From Gammaproteobacteria bacterium (GTDB taxonomy: Bacteria > Pseudomonadota > Gammaproteobacteria > VBWC01), in the NCBI GenBank assembly GCA_023266115.1, contig JAHFRU010000011.1, forward strand, positions 45,791 to 91,200: a DNA stretch of 45,410 nucleotides, read 5' to 3'. The position numbers were made by a program, and so were the translations under genes. The notes under the pieces were generated by a model. It was not told where the DNA came from, made no database searches, and worked only from the letters and a program-made list of their open reading frames with translations. Shown in pieces: positions 7,518 to 16,141 of this stretch. Position 1 is the first letter of the stretch; every line of letters starts with the position of its first letter.

Positions 7518-9323
7518 GTGAGGAAGGCTATTTATATCGCGGTTGCTGCGGCGACCTGGGGTTTGCCCTGCGTGTTGGCGACGGCGGAGACCTTGCCGGA
7601 AACCGTTGGCAAGACCATCGCAACGAGCCCCGACCTGTTGATACGTACGAACGACCGTCTCGCGGTGGACCAGGAACTGCGTCAGGCGAAAGCCGGTTAC
7701 CTGCCGTCCATCGACGCCAGCGCGGGGATCGGCCGCGAACGCAGTGACAACCCGACGACGCGGGCCGGTGGCCTGGATGCCATTTCGCTGACGCGTCAGG
7801 AGCTCGGTATCAAACTCGATCAGCTGTTGTGGGATGGCGGTGGCACACCCGGCGAAGTGGACCGGCAGACCAAGCGCGTCAATGCGCGCGCCTATGGCGT
7901 GCAGGCGACCGCGGATCTGGTCGCATTGCGTACGGCAGAAGTGTACCTCGAAGTGCTGCGTCGTCAGGAGCTGGTGGCGCTGGCCAAGGAAAATTTGCGC
8001 GCCCATCAGCAAACGCACGAACAAATATCGTTGCGTAGCGAGCGTGGCCTGGGGCGCGGTGCCGACGTTGATCAGACAGCGGGGCGCCTGGCGCTGGCGA
8101 ACAGCAACTGGGTGGCGGAAAAGAGCAACCTGCGCGAGGCAGAGATCAATTATTTTCGCGTCGTTGACGAGTTTCCGCGCAGCCTCGTCAAGCCTGTAGC
8201 GCCGCAGGATCAGGTGCCGCCGACGATGAACGCGGCGGTGCAGCAGGCGATCGACGGTCATCCCGAACTGAAGGCGGCGGCTTCGGATATCGAAGCCGCC
8301 CGTGACCAATACAAGGTGGCGAAGGCGCCGTATTATCCGCGGCTGAGCGTCGAGCTCGGCGCGACGGCGAACGAGGATCTCGATGGCGTGCGCGGTGACA
8401 ATGACGATGTCAGCGCAATGCTGCGCTTGAACTACAACCTGTATCGCGGTGGCAAAGATAAAGCGCGCCGTGCGGAGACATTCCATCTGATCGATGAGGC
8501 GAAGGAGGTCCGTAACCGGACCTGCCGTCAGGTGGTGGAGAGCATGCGCTTGTCGTGGAATGCCTTTGCCGCACTGAACGACCGCCTTGTTCACCTGAAA
8601 AAGCATGTCGACGCCGCCGAGCGGGCCCGCGATGCCTATCGCAAGCAGTTTAATATCGGGCAGCGGACTCTGCTGGATCTGCTGGATTCGGAAAACGAGG
8701 TCGTTTCGGCGAAATCAGACTACATCAACGGCCAGTATGATGAAACGTTCGCCATCTACCGCGTGTTGGCAGGCAAGGGGCAGTTGCTGGCTGCGCTGAG
8801 CGTGCCGTTGCCGGCAGAGGCGAAGCCGAAGACGGACGATTTAACCGAGATCGGCTGTTTCTACATGGCCGAGGCCGAGCCGGTGGCGGAACCGGAACCG
8901 GTGATTATCACTCGTCAGGCGCCACCGCAGGTGCTGGAGAAAATTTCGTTGTCGGCGGGCGCATTGTTCGAATTCAACAAGAGCGAGCTAAAGCCCGAAG
9001 GGATCCGCGCGCTCGATGAGCTGGCAATGCGGTTGAAGGATGATGCCGCGATCTCGCAGATCAATGTCGTTGGCCATACGGATAGCGTGGGTGCGGACGA
9101 GTACAACCAGAAACTGTCCATGCGGCGCGCGAACTCAGTGTCGGACTATCTGATCTCCAAGGGTATCACGCGCGAAATGATGCTGGTCGCCGGGATGGGC
9201 GAGAGTGAGCCGGTCGAGACCAACGAGACGAGTGAAGGACGGCAGTTGAACCGGCGTGTCGAAATCATTATTCGCGGTTCCCGTCTGGTGCCGGCGCCGG
9301 CATCGGGTGGTATGCCGGAATAA
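7518..9323 (+). CDS. lapE: TolC-family outer membrane protein with C-terminal OmpA domain (LapE-like)
   Basis: 601 residues from GTG 7518, chosen because GGAGGA at 7506-7511 is well spaced for it; ATG 7512 is in frame but only one base from that site. A signal peptide (MRKAIYIAVAAATWGLPCVLATA) is followed by two outer membrane efflux repeats (about residues 30-440), with long helices typical of TolC. After a Pro/Glu linker (PVAEPEPVII) comes an OmpA-like peptidoglycan-binding domain (about 475-590; motifs VVGHTDSVGADEYN, LSMRRANSV, GRQLNRRVEI). It should form the outer membrane exit of the LapBC secretion system and the pore in which the adhesin's retention module is lodged; the OmpA domain would tie it to the cell wall. 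A 158-base gap separates it from the regulator gene, so it may also have its own promoter. Confidence 0.9.
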   Translation: MRKAIYIAVAAATWGLPCVLATAETLPETVGKTIATSPDLLIRTNDRLAVDQELRQAKAGYLPSIDASAGIGRERSDNPTTRAGGLDAISLTRQELGIKLDQLLWDGGGTPGEVDRQTKRVNARAYGVQATADLVALRTAEVYLEVLRRQELVALAKENLRAHQQTHEQISLRSERGLGRGADVDQTAGRLALANSNWVAEKSNLREAEINYFRVVDEFPRSLVKPVAPQDQVPPTMNAAVQQAIDGHPELKAAASDIEAARDQYKVAKAPYYPRLSVELGATANEDLDGVRGDNDDVSAMLRLNYNLYRGGKDKARRAETFHLIDEAKEVRNRTCRQVVESMRLSWNAFAALNDRLVHLKKHVDAAERARDAYRKQFNIGQRTLLDLLDSENEVVSAKSDYINGQYDETFAIYRVLAGKGQLLAALSVPLPAEAKPKTDDLTEIGCFYMAEAEPVAEPEPVIITRQAPPQVLEKISLSAGALFEFNKSELKPEGIRALDELAMRLKDDAAISQINVVGHTDSVGADEYNQKLSMRRANSVSDYLISKGITREMMLVAGMGESEPVETNETSEGRQLNRRVEIIIRGSRLVPAPASGGMPE

Positions 9324-9392
9324 GGGCGGGGTTCGGGAATTTGTTGCGGGCATTGCCGAGGGTCGCCGAAAAATTCCGGTGACTTCGACTCG

Positions 9393-11354
9393 CTAGCGCG
9401 GTAGCTCGCGAATGTCCTGTGGCTTGCCGACGACGTGGCCCTGAATACCGTCAACGTTGAGCGACATCAGCGTCTCCCATTGCTGCCGGTTCTCGACGCG
9501 CTCGGCGATGGTGATGATATCCAGGCTGTGGGCGACGCTGCACAGTGATTCGACGTAGAAACGGTTGTCCTTGTTGGTGGCGATGTTGTGGGTATAGGCG
9601 CCATCGATCTTGACGTAATCGGGACGCAGCGACTGCAGATAGCCGAACGACGAGAATGCCTGCCCGAAGTGGTCGAGCGCGAAGCCATGCCCGAGCTCCT
9701 GGATGGCGCCGACGAACCGGCGTATCGATTCGAGCTCCCGCACCGCGCCGAGTTCCGATACCTCAAAAACGATCCGCGGTACCGCGTCGCTGACCTGGCG
9801 CAACATGTCGGCAAGCCACGCCTGAAACTCCGGTTTGCCCAGTGAGGCCGGCGACAGGTTGATGGCGACGGATGTGCTCCGTCCGCCTGCGAAGCGCAAC
9901 GCATCCTCGATGACGATACGGTCGATATCGTCGACCAGATCCAGTTGTTCGGCGAGCGGCAGGAATAGCGCTGCCGGTAATACGTGCGCGTCGCTGTCGA
10001 GGATCCTGACGAGTACTTCATAGTGCAGCGTGCGACCCGCGTTGCGTGCGTCGACGACCGGTTGGGAGTGCAGCACGACGCGGCGGTGTTTTATCGCGTC
10101 GACGAGCCGGGTCTTCCACTCCTGACGGCCGCGCGTTTCTCCTGTCGGAGCGGATGCCGCACGGTAGTTCGACCAGCTATTAGGCGCTCCTGCCTGCGCC
10201 GCGCGTAATGCCTGGTCCGCCTGGGCGAGCAGCGGTTGCGCGCCGGCGTCCTTGTCATAGTTGACGACGCCGAGATGCGCGACGTCTGGCGAGTCGATCA
10301 GTTTGCTGGTATGAAGTTGCGCAAGTTTCTCGCACAATCGTGCGGCAACGTTGCCTGCCGATTCCGGGTCTATGCCCGGGATCACCAGCACGAAGTCCGA
10401 ACCGCTGGTGCGCGCCAGCACGCGTCTGTCCAGCGCCATGGTGGCGTTGGCCAGCAGGTCGGCAGCCGCTTTCAATAGCTCGTCGCCGCGCGCATAGCCG
10501 TGGCGATCGTTCAGCTGCTGCAGCCCGTGCAGCTGTATCAGCATTAGCGCGCCGTGGCGGTGTTCATCAATGCTGCCGAGGATATTTTCCAGCTGCGCTT
10601 CCAGGAACCGGCGGTTGCCGAGCCCGGTGACGGGATCCTCGAACGCCAGCTTGCGGAAGCGCTCCGCGTTACGGGAGAGCTCCTCGAACATCATCTTGAT
10701 CTTGCCGGTCATGCGGTTCATGGCCAGGACCACGTTGCGCAGTTCCCGCGTGCGCGGCAGCTTGCCTTGCACGTCGTATTGACGGGCGCTGATGGCTTCG
10801 GCCTGTTGCTCGACGGTCTTCAGCGGGCGCAGCAGCACGCGCAATATGAGTGCGCCGATGATGCTCGCGCCGATAGTGGTCAGCAGGAACCACAGGGCCA
10901 TCCGTGTCGTTGTCTGCCAGAGTTCGCTATAGGCGTAGCCTGGATGGCTGTGTACACGCACCGCGGCGCCCGGGTTCCAGCCGGACATCACGGCAGCGCT
11001 GGCGTGCGGCGTTTCCAGTGCCAGCCAGTTGACGAACCACGCGGGCACGTGCTTGATGGTCACGTCCATCTTTCTTTCGACCAGAATGGCGCCGTGGGCG
11101 TCGGCCACGCTGATTTCCCGATAGTAACCGCGGTCGAAAATGGCGTCGACCATCGATTGCATCGTCGCCACGTCGTTTGTTCGCATAGCCGGTGACAGCG
11201 ACAGTCCCAGTGACGTGGCCGTGTCCTGCGCATGTGATTCGAGTTGTGTTAGCAGAAACGTGCGTGTGCCGTCGATGTTCGCCAGATAGGTCCCGGCGAA
11301 CATCAGAACGAACAGCATCACGACCACCAGTACCAATTGCCTGTAAAGCGTCAT
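9393..11354 (-). CDS. lapD: LapD-like c-di-GMP receptor (HAMP, degenerate GGDEF and EAL)
   Basis: 653 residues. Two transmembrane segments (about 4-24 and 150-172) enclose a periplasmic domain; then HAMP (about 172-225), a GGDEF domain with TSGSDF at 316-321 in place of GGDEF, and an EAL domain with EVL at 446-448 in place of EAL. Both enzymes should be inactive, so the protein is a receptor, as in LapD. The periplasmic segment ending GWNPGA...SHPGYAYSELW (Trp 126) matches the LapD loop whose tryptophan grips the LapG protease. By family, c-di-GMP binding to the EAL domain makes the periplasmic part sequester LapG and so keeps the adhesin on the cell. The ATG has GGAGGA eight bases upstream. 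lapG lies 48 bases upstream on the same strand. Confidence 0.92.
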   Translation of the reverse strand: MTLYRQLVLVVVMLFVLMFAGTYLANIDGTRTFLLTQLESHAQDTATSLGLSLSPAMRTNDVATMQSMVDAIFDRGYYREISVADAHGAILVERKMDVTIKHVPAWFVNWLALETPHASAAVMSGWNPGAAVRVHSHPGYAYSELWQTTTRMALWFLLTTIGASIIGALILRVLLRPLKTVEQQAEAISARQYDVQGKLPRTRELRNVVLAMNRMTGKIKMMFEELSRNAERFRKLAFEDPVTGLGNRRFLEAQLENILGSIDEHRHGALMLIQLHGLQQLNDRHGYARGDELLKAAADLLANATMALDRRVLARTSGSDFVLVIPGIDPESAGNVAARLCEKLAQLHTSKLIDSPDVAHLGVVNYDKDAGAQPLLAQADQALRAAQAGAPNSWSNYRAASAPTGETRGRQEWKTRLVDAIKHRRVVLHSQPVVDARNAGRTLHYEVLVRILDSDAHVLPAALFLPLAEQLDLVDDIDRIVIEDALRFAGGRSTSVAINLSPASLGKPEFQAWLADMLRQVSDAVPRIVFEVSELGAVRELESIRRFVGAIQELGHGFALDHFGQAFSSFGYLQSLRPDYVKIDGAYTHNIATNKDNRFYVESLCSVAHSLDIITIAERVENRQQWETLMSLNVDGIQGHVVGKPQDIRELPR

Positions 11355-11402
11355 GATGGACTTCCTCCGTTTAACGCATTCCGCCCGGGCATATAGGGTA
11401 GC

Positions 11403-12143
11403 TCACCTTTGGTTGCGGCTCGCCATACGGCCGACAAGCTCGGTCCAGCGACTCAGGCGGTCCGACGCGCCGACGAGTCGGCCGCGTCCCCGTTCCTTGG
11501 CGAGCCACAGCCCGTCGCCGTTGAAGCTGTAGACGGGCACCAGGTCCGGTCGCTGCGACGCCGGCCTGATGTCATCAATCAGATTGTCCAGCACCAGGGG
11601 TTCGGCGTCCGTTGCGGAATAGTACGCCAGTACCATATGTGCCTGGCTGACCGGATTCGGGTTCAGTGCGCGCACGTAGGTCAGCCGCAGTCGCTCCACC
11701 GGTACGCCCAGTTCACGCAGCGAAAAATATTTCGCGATGGCAAAGTCCTCGCAGTCGCCGCCGTTGCTGCCAAGAAATTCGAGCGGGGTTGCCCAGTAAT
11801 CCTCGGTGCCCCAATGTTCCATGTCGGAGACAAAGCGCAGTTGATTGAAAAAGTGGTTCACCAGCACAATTTTTTTGTCGTCGGCAAGGTCTTTACCTTC
11901 CTGCAGCAGGGTATTCCATGTGATCACCCGCTTTCTGGCGTCATCGCCGTATTCGTGCCCGATCTGGTTGAGCGTGTTTGTATCGACGATCCAGGATTCG
12001 TTCGTTGTTGCCGTGATCAGGCATTGCATGGCGATCATGGCGAGCAGGCCCGCTACCCGCAGCAGCGTCATGGTATAACGCCGCGATTGCGCGACCGGCA
12101 ATATCACGCCGGACGGCAGGCAGAGTGCTGGCTGCAGCGTCAT
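11403..12143 (-). CDS. lapG: LapG-like periplasmic transglutaminase-like cysteine protease
   Basis: 246 residues from ATG 12143 (GGAAG six bases upstream). A second in-frame ATG at 12071 would begin directly at the signal peptide (MTLLRVAGLLAMIAM) but lacks a clear ribosome binding site. The catalytic triad is visible: Cys 131 in GGDCEDFAIAKY, His 169 in QAHMVLAYY and Asp 186 in LVLDNL, with the calcium-binding Asp and Glu flanking the cysteine. Spacing agrees with known LapG. By family it cuts LapA-type adhesins at the AAG site next to the retention module, releasing the adhesin when c-di-GMP is low. It is upstream of lapD in what looks like a lapG-lapD operon. Confidence 0.92.
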   Translation of the reverse strand: MTLQPALCLPSGVILPVAQSRRYTMTLLRVAGLLAMIAMQCLITATTNESWIVDTNTLNQIGHEYGDDARKRVITWNTLLQEGKDLADDKKIVLVNHFFNQLRFVSDMEHWGTEDYWATPLEFLGSNGGDCEDFAIAKYFSLRELGVPVERLRLTYVRALNPNPVSQAHMVLAYYSATDAEPLVLDNLIDDIRPASQRPDLVPVYSFNGDGLWLAKERGRGRLVGASDRLSRWTELVGRMASRNQR

Positions 12144-12346
12144 GCCGCGCTTCCAGGTCGAGCGCCAGGCAAGGTGAGGAGGGCGATATATGTGACAGTT
12201 CCTGGGTGCATATCCTGATGCTGCGAGTGCCGATATCGGGCGGGTGTCGATCCCCGAAAGGTTTTCGGCCCCGGCAGGCGGTAATTGAGCGGGAAGGACG
12301 GTGGCAACGCGGTTTGCGCCGGTCCGGGTCGCGGAGCGGGCAGAGA

Positions 12347-13801
12347 CTACAGCACCGGTGGCAAAATGGTCGGGATGTCCGGTGCCAGTTCGTTGATCGT
12401 CGAATCGGGCCGTGGCGGTCGCGGGTCGGTCATCCAGATCATCAGGTCAAAATAACTGCGAATGTTTTCGACATATACCACGGCTTCGTTGCCGCGCGCA
12501 TAGCCGTACCGGGTCTTGTTGTGCCACTTTTTCTGCCGCAGCAAGGGCAGGTTTTCCTTGAGGTCGATCCACTTGTCCGGGTCGGATGCGCGCTGTTGTG
12601 CGATCTTGCGCGCGTCCTCGAGATGGCCGAAGCCGATGTTGTAGGCCGCCAGCGCGAGCCAGGTACGGTCCGGTTCCGGAATCCGGCCGGGAATCTGGTC
12701 GATAATGTGCGAGATATACGTGGCGCCGCCACGTATGCTTATATCCGGATCGAGGCGATTGGTGATGCCGAGCTGCGCGGCGGTCGTCCGCGTGAGCATC
12801 ATGATGCCGCGCACGCCGGTTGGCGACGCGGCGCGCGGATCCCAGTGAGATTCCTGATACCCGATCGCCGCGAGCAACCGCCAGTCGATGCCGCTTTGCA
12901 CACCCGCCTGCATGAACATCGCCTTGAAACGCGGCAGGCGTTCATTGAAATGCTGCATGAATTTACGAGTGCCGACGTAATCGAACTCACTGACGTGACC
13001 ATAGTGCCGCTCGATGATCTGTTTTAACTTGCCATTGGCGTTAATGATATTGAAAAAATCAACGGCGGCATTGTAGAGCGTGTCGTCCTTGGATTTGGGG
13101 ATGGCCCAGCCCAGTTGCTGCGGCTCGGTAAGATCGAACGCGACCCGCAGTTCCGGGTAGAAGCGCTGGTTAAGCGCGACCTCGTTGGAATCGGCGATCG
13201 TGTAGTCGAGTTTCTTTTCCCAAACCAGGCTTAATAATTCTTCGCTTTCCAGTTCGGTGTTCTCTTTCCACGCAAGCGCAGGAAGCTCAAGCTTCAGCGC
13301 CTTGAGGCGTTCGACATGGCTGCTGCCGGCCATCACCTCCAGCGTGCCGCCGATGACGTCCTCGATTCGGCGCGGCGGATCCTTGCCGGCGCGGTAAACC
13401 AGTTGCTGGGTGATCTCCTGATACACCGGCCCGAAGCGCACCCGTTTGGCGCGTTCCTCGGTAACGGTCAGGCCAGCCGCTGCGAGATGGACGTCGCCGT
13501 GCGCGGTGCGCGGGATGACTTCGCCGAAGGTGTTGGCCGTGACGATCTTCAGGTTGACGCCGAGATGTTCGGCGAAGAGCTTGGCGAGGTCGTACTCGAA
13601 TCCGGTGGGGCCATCCGGTCCTTCATAATAGGTGGTCGGACTGTTGCGGGTCAGAACCACCAGCTGGCCCTTGTTCTGTACCCGTTCCAGCGTCGTCGGC
13701 TGTTCCGTGCAACTCCTGTTGATCAGGAACAGCAATGTGATCGCGAGACCAACCAGGAGAATGCGGGACAGGGTAATTCTCGAGCCGCTCCTGGGTAGCA
13801 T
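12347..13801 (-). CDS. mltF: Membrane-bound lytic murein transglycosylase F
   Basis: 484 residues. MltF cleaves peptidoglycan between MurNAc and GlcNAc with formation of an anhydro end. One N-terminal anchor or signal helix (about residues 11-28) precedes a periplasmic solute-binding-like domain (about 40-270; GQLVVLTRNSPTTYYEG, GFEYDLAKLFA) and a Slt/lysozyme-like domain (about 290-460). The catalytic glutamate is Glu 317 in IGYQESHWDP, followed by the family motifs SPTGVRGIMMLT and AAYNIGFGHL. Length is normal. No strong ribosome binding site stands before the ATG. The gene lies 203 bases upstream of lapG on the same strand; a functional link with the adhesin genes is not implied. Confidence 0.93.
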   Translation of the reverse strand: MLPRSGSRITLSRILLVGLAITLLFLINRSCTEQPTTLERVQNKGQLVVLTRNSPTTYYEGPDGPTGFEYDLAKLFAEHLGVNLKIVTANTFGEVIPRTAHGDVHLAAAGLTVTEERAKRVRFGPVYQEITQQLVYRAGKDPPRRIEDVIGGTLEVMAGSSHVERLKALKLELPALAWKENTELESEELLSLVWEKKLDYTIADSNEVALNQRFYPELRVAFDLTEPQQLGWAIPKSKDDTLYNAAVDFFNIINANGKLKQIIERHYGHVSEFDYVGTRKFMQHFNERLPRFKAMFMQAGVQSGIDWRLLAAIGYQESHWDPRAASPTGVRGIMMLTRTTAAQLGITNRLDPDISIRGGATYISHIIDQIPGRIPEPDRTWLALAAYNIGFGHLEDARKIAQQRASDPDKWIDLKENLPLLRQKKWHNKTRYGYARGNEAVVYVENIRSYFDLMIWMTDPRPPRPDSTINELAPDIPTILPPVL

Positions 13802-13951
13802 AAAAAGTTCGTGATAGCGGTAGTTGATTGATATAAACTACTATCGGCTCAGGTGTCATGGGTCTTGACGGGACATCTAGCGGGTTGATTGTAGCAGCCA
13901 ATCCATGATTGGCCATCACAATATAGCGCGATCTTCTGCCATCCTTGTTCC

Positions 13952-14042
13952 GGAGAGGTACCGAAGCGGTCACACCGGCACCGACTCGAAATCGGTTGGG
14001 GGCTTACGCCCCACGCGGGTTCGAATCCCGCCCTCTCCTCCA
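13952..14042 (+). tRNA. tRNA-Ser (anticodon CGA)
   Basis: A complete class II cloverleaf of 91 bases including an encoded CCA. The acceptor stem pairs GGAGAGG with CCTCTCC; the D stem is CCG/CGG; the anticodon stem ACCGA/TCGGT holds the loop CTCGAAA with anticodon CGA (reads UCG); a long variable arm forms a GGGGC/GCCCC stem; the T stem is GCGGG/CCCGC around TTCGAAT. The discriminator base before CCA is T rather than the G usual for serine tRNAs. Confidence 0.95.
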
Positions 14043-14109
14043 TATCTGCGTGTATTGTTGAGATTACAGCGCCGGGTTCTCTGATTTAGCGGTGACACGG
14101 AGGCAACGC

Positions 14110-14517
14110 ATGGAACAGAAATATTTTAACGTGCAGCGCAGTTTCGGTCGTTCATTAATCAACAATCCGAAACTGATCAACCGGTTTTACGATATTTTCA
14201 TCAGCAGTCATCCGGCGATACGTCCGTTGTTCAAAAACACGGATTTTGCGCATCAGACGGAAGTTCTCAAACAAGGCCTGAATATCGCGATCATGTATGC
14301 TCAAGGTCATCCCGTCGCTGAGAACACGCTGAAGGTGCTGCGCAAATCGCACGGCAAGGACGGGATGAATATCGATCGAAGTCTGTACAAATACTGGATC
14401 GACAGCCTGATCAGAACGGTCACTGAGTCCGATCACAAGTTCACACCGGATATCGAGCGCGAATGGCGCGAGGTCTTGCAGAAGACCGTAGACTACATTT
14501 CGGCAGACGCGCGCTAG
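14110..14517 (+). CDS. Single-domain globin-family haem protein
   Basis: 135 residues. The ATG at 14110 is preferred over an upstream in-frame GTG (14092) because CGGAGG stands six bases before it. The pattern FYDIFISSHPAIRPLF matches the globin B/C helices and a conserved region around LRKSHGKDGM supplies the probable proximal haem histidine (His in RKSHG); YKYWIDSLI and EWREVL match the later helices. The length is that of a bare globin without a reductase or signalling domain. It probably binds oxygen, NO or another small ligand, but its role cannot be told from sequence. It stands alone between the serine tRNA and truA and is closed by a terminator. Confidence 0.75.
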   Translation: MEQKYFNVQRSFGRSLINNPKLINRFYDIFISSHPAIRPLFKNTDFAHQTEVLKQGLNIAIMYAQGHPVAENTLKVLRKSHGKDGMNIDRSLYKYWIDSLIRTVTESDHKFTPDIEREWREVLQKTVDYISADAR

Positions 14518-14565
14518 CGATGGGGCGGGCCGAGGCCCCGGATTGTCGATTAAAAAATGCTATCG

Positions 14566-14591
14566 GGGCGCCTGGCGCCCTTGTTTTTTCG
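14566..14591 (+). terminator. Intrinsic terminator after the globin gene
   Basis: A GC-rich hairpin GGGCGC/GCGCCC with a three-base loop (14566-14580) is followed by TTGTTTTTT. It lies 48 bases after the globin stop. An A run just upstream (14551-14557) could also make it act in the reverse direction. Confidence 0.85.
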
Positions 14592-14617
14592 TATGACGGT
14601 GTTTCGGGAACCGAGGT

Positions 14618-15397
14618 ATGAGGCTGGCGCTGGGCGTGGAGTATGACGGGACGGATTTCTGCGGATGGGAGAGACAGAAGCAGGGGCGCACCGTCCAGGG
14701 GTGTATTGAAACGGCGTTGAGCAAGGTCGCTGATCATCCTGTCCGGGTGATTACCGCCGGCCGGACCGACGCGGGTGTGCATGCGCTCGGGCAGGTGATC
14801 CATTTCGACAGCGACGCCGATCGCACCACGCGCTCGTGGGTATTCGGCGCCAACAGTTTTCTCGAACGTGACGTTAGCGTCACCTGGGCGCGGTCGGTCA
14901 GCGACGAATTCCATGCGCGTTTCGCGGCGCGCTGGCGCCATTACCGCTACGTGATCCTGGATCGTGCGGTCCGTCCCGGGCTGATGGGAAGCAAGGTGTC
15001 ATGGTGTTGTCTGCCTCTCGATGAGCACCGCATGGCCGAGGCGGCCATGCACCTCGTCGGCGAGCACGATTTTTCATCATATAGGGCGATGGCCTGTCAG
15101 GCGAAGAACCCGGTACGCACGATCCATCGTCTCGATGTCGGCCGTCGTGGTGAGCTGGTGACGGTTGATATCGTCGCCAACGCGTTTCTGCATCATATGG
15201 TGCGCAATATCGCCGGTGTGTTGATGGCGATTGGCGTCGGGAAATATCCGCCGGCGTGGGCCGGGCAGGTGCTGGATGCCCGCGACCGGACGGTTGGCGG
15301 CGTCACTGCACCGGCGCAGGGGCTCTATCTGGTCGGCGTTGGGTACCCGGACCAGTTCGATATCCCCGTACCGGACAGCGACCCGTTGTTCGGCTAG
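14618..15397 (+). CDS. truA: tRNA pseudouridine synthase A
   Basis: 259 residues. TruA isomerises uridines 38-40 in the anticodon stem-loop of many tRNAs. The catalytic Asp is residue 51 in AGRTDAGVHALGQV. Other family motifs are VEYDGTDFCGWERQ at the N-terminus, SYRAMACQAKNPVRTI and FLHHMVRNIAGVLM. A GGGAA site lies seven bases before the ATG. It starts the housekeeping gene block that continues with trpF, an order common in gammaproteobacteria. Confidence 0.96.
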   Translation: MRLALGVEYDGTDFCGWERQKQGRTVQGCIETALSKVADHPVRVITAGRTDAGVHALGQVIHFDSDADRTTRSWVFGANSFLERDVSVTWARSVSDEFHARFAARWRHYRYVILDRAVRPGLMGSKVSWCCLPLDEHRMAEAAMHLVGEHDFSSYRAMACQAKNPVRTIHRLDVGRRGELVTVDIVANAFLHHMVRNIAGVLMAIGVGKYPPAWAGQVLDARDRTVGGVTAPAQGLYLVGVGYPDQFDIPVPDSDPLFG

Positions 15398-15514
15398 CCG
15401 GTGTTGAGCCCGGCCAAGCGACGTCGCGGCGAAAAACCGGTAAAATGCGCGGCATTCGACAGGTTCGGTCTCCCGGAGATGTCCGGGTAAGACCATTAAC
15501 TTACTGGCAGTCGC

Positions 15515-16141
15515 ATGCGCACCCGCGTCAAATTTTGCGGAATCACCCGTCCGAAAGACGCTGTCGCGGCGGCGCGCGCCGGCGCCGACGCGATCGGACT
15601 GGTATTTTACCCGCCCAGCCCGCGCCACGTGACGGCGGAACGCGCCGCCGTTATCGTGCGTGACGTGCCGCCGTTCGTGAGCGTGGTCGGTTTGTTTGTC
15701 GATGCCGACGAACGTCAAATCAATGCGGTGCTCGACGCAGTGCGAATTGATGTGCTGCAGTTTCATGGCGACGAGCCGGCGGCGGCGTGCCGCGGTTACG
15801 CGCGGCCGTATATCAAGGCAGTGCGCATGCGCGATAACGTCGAGCTGAAAACGAGCGCGGCGCAGTATGCCGACGCCAGCGGCCTGTTGCTGGATGCCTG
15901 GCACGAGGTCTTGCCGGGCGGGACCGGCAAGACGTTCGACTGGGCTACGGTGCCGGTGAACATCGCGAAACCGTTAATACTGGCCGGCGGGTTAACCGCG
16001 GATAATGTTGCACAGGCAATCGTCAGGGTACGGCCGTACGCGGTCGATATCAGCGGCGGCATAGAATCGGCGCCCGGCATCAAGGATGCGGCGAAGATGC
16101 AGGCTTTCATGCGGAGTGTGGAAAGTGTCAAAACAAACTAG
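15515..16141 (+). CDS. trpF: Phosphoribosylanthranilate isomerase
   Basis: 208 residues. It catalyses the Amadori rearrangement of phosphoribosylanthranilate in tryptophan synthesis. The (beta/alpha)8 barrel motifs are clear: [12 protein letters not shown] with the catalytic Cys 8, [34 protein letters not shown] and VDISGGIES (phosphate binding). It overlaps the start of trpB by 17 bases, so trpF, trpB and trpA are probably translated from one message. A 117-base gap to truA has a possible TAAAAT -10 element near 15441 but no good -35. Confidence 0.96.
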   Translation: MRTRVKFCGITRPKDAVAAARAGADAIGLVFYPPSPRHVTAERAAVIVRDVPPFVSVVGLFVDADERQINAVLDAVRIDVLQFHGDEPAAACRGYARPYIKAVRMRDNVELKTSAAQYADASGLLLDAWHEVLPGGTGKTFDWATVPVNIAKPLILAGGLTADNVAQAIVRVRPYAVDISGGIESAPGIKDAAKMQAFMRSVESVKTN

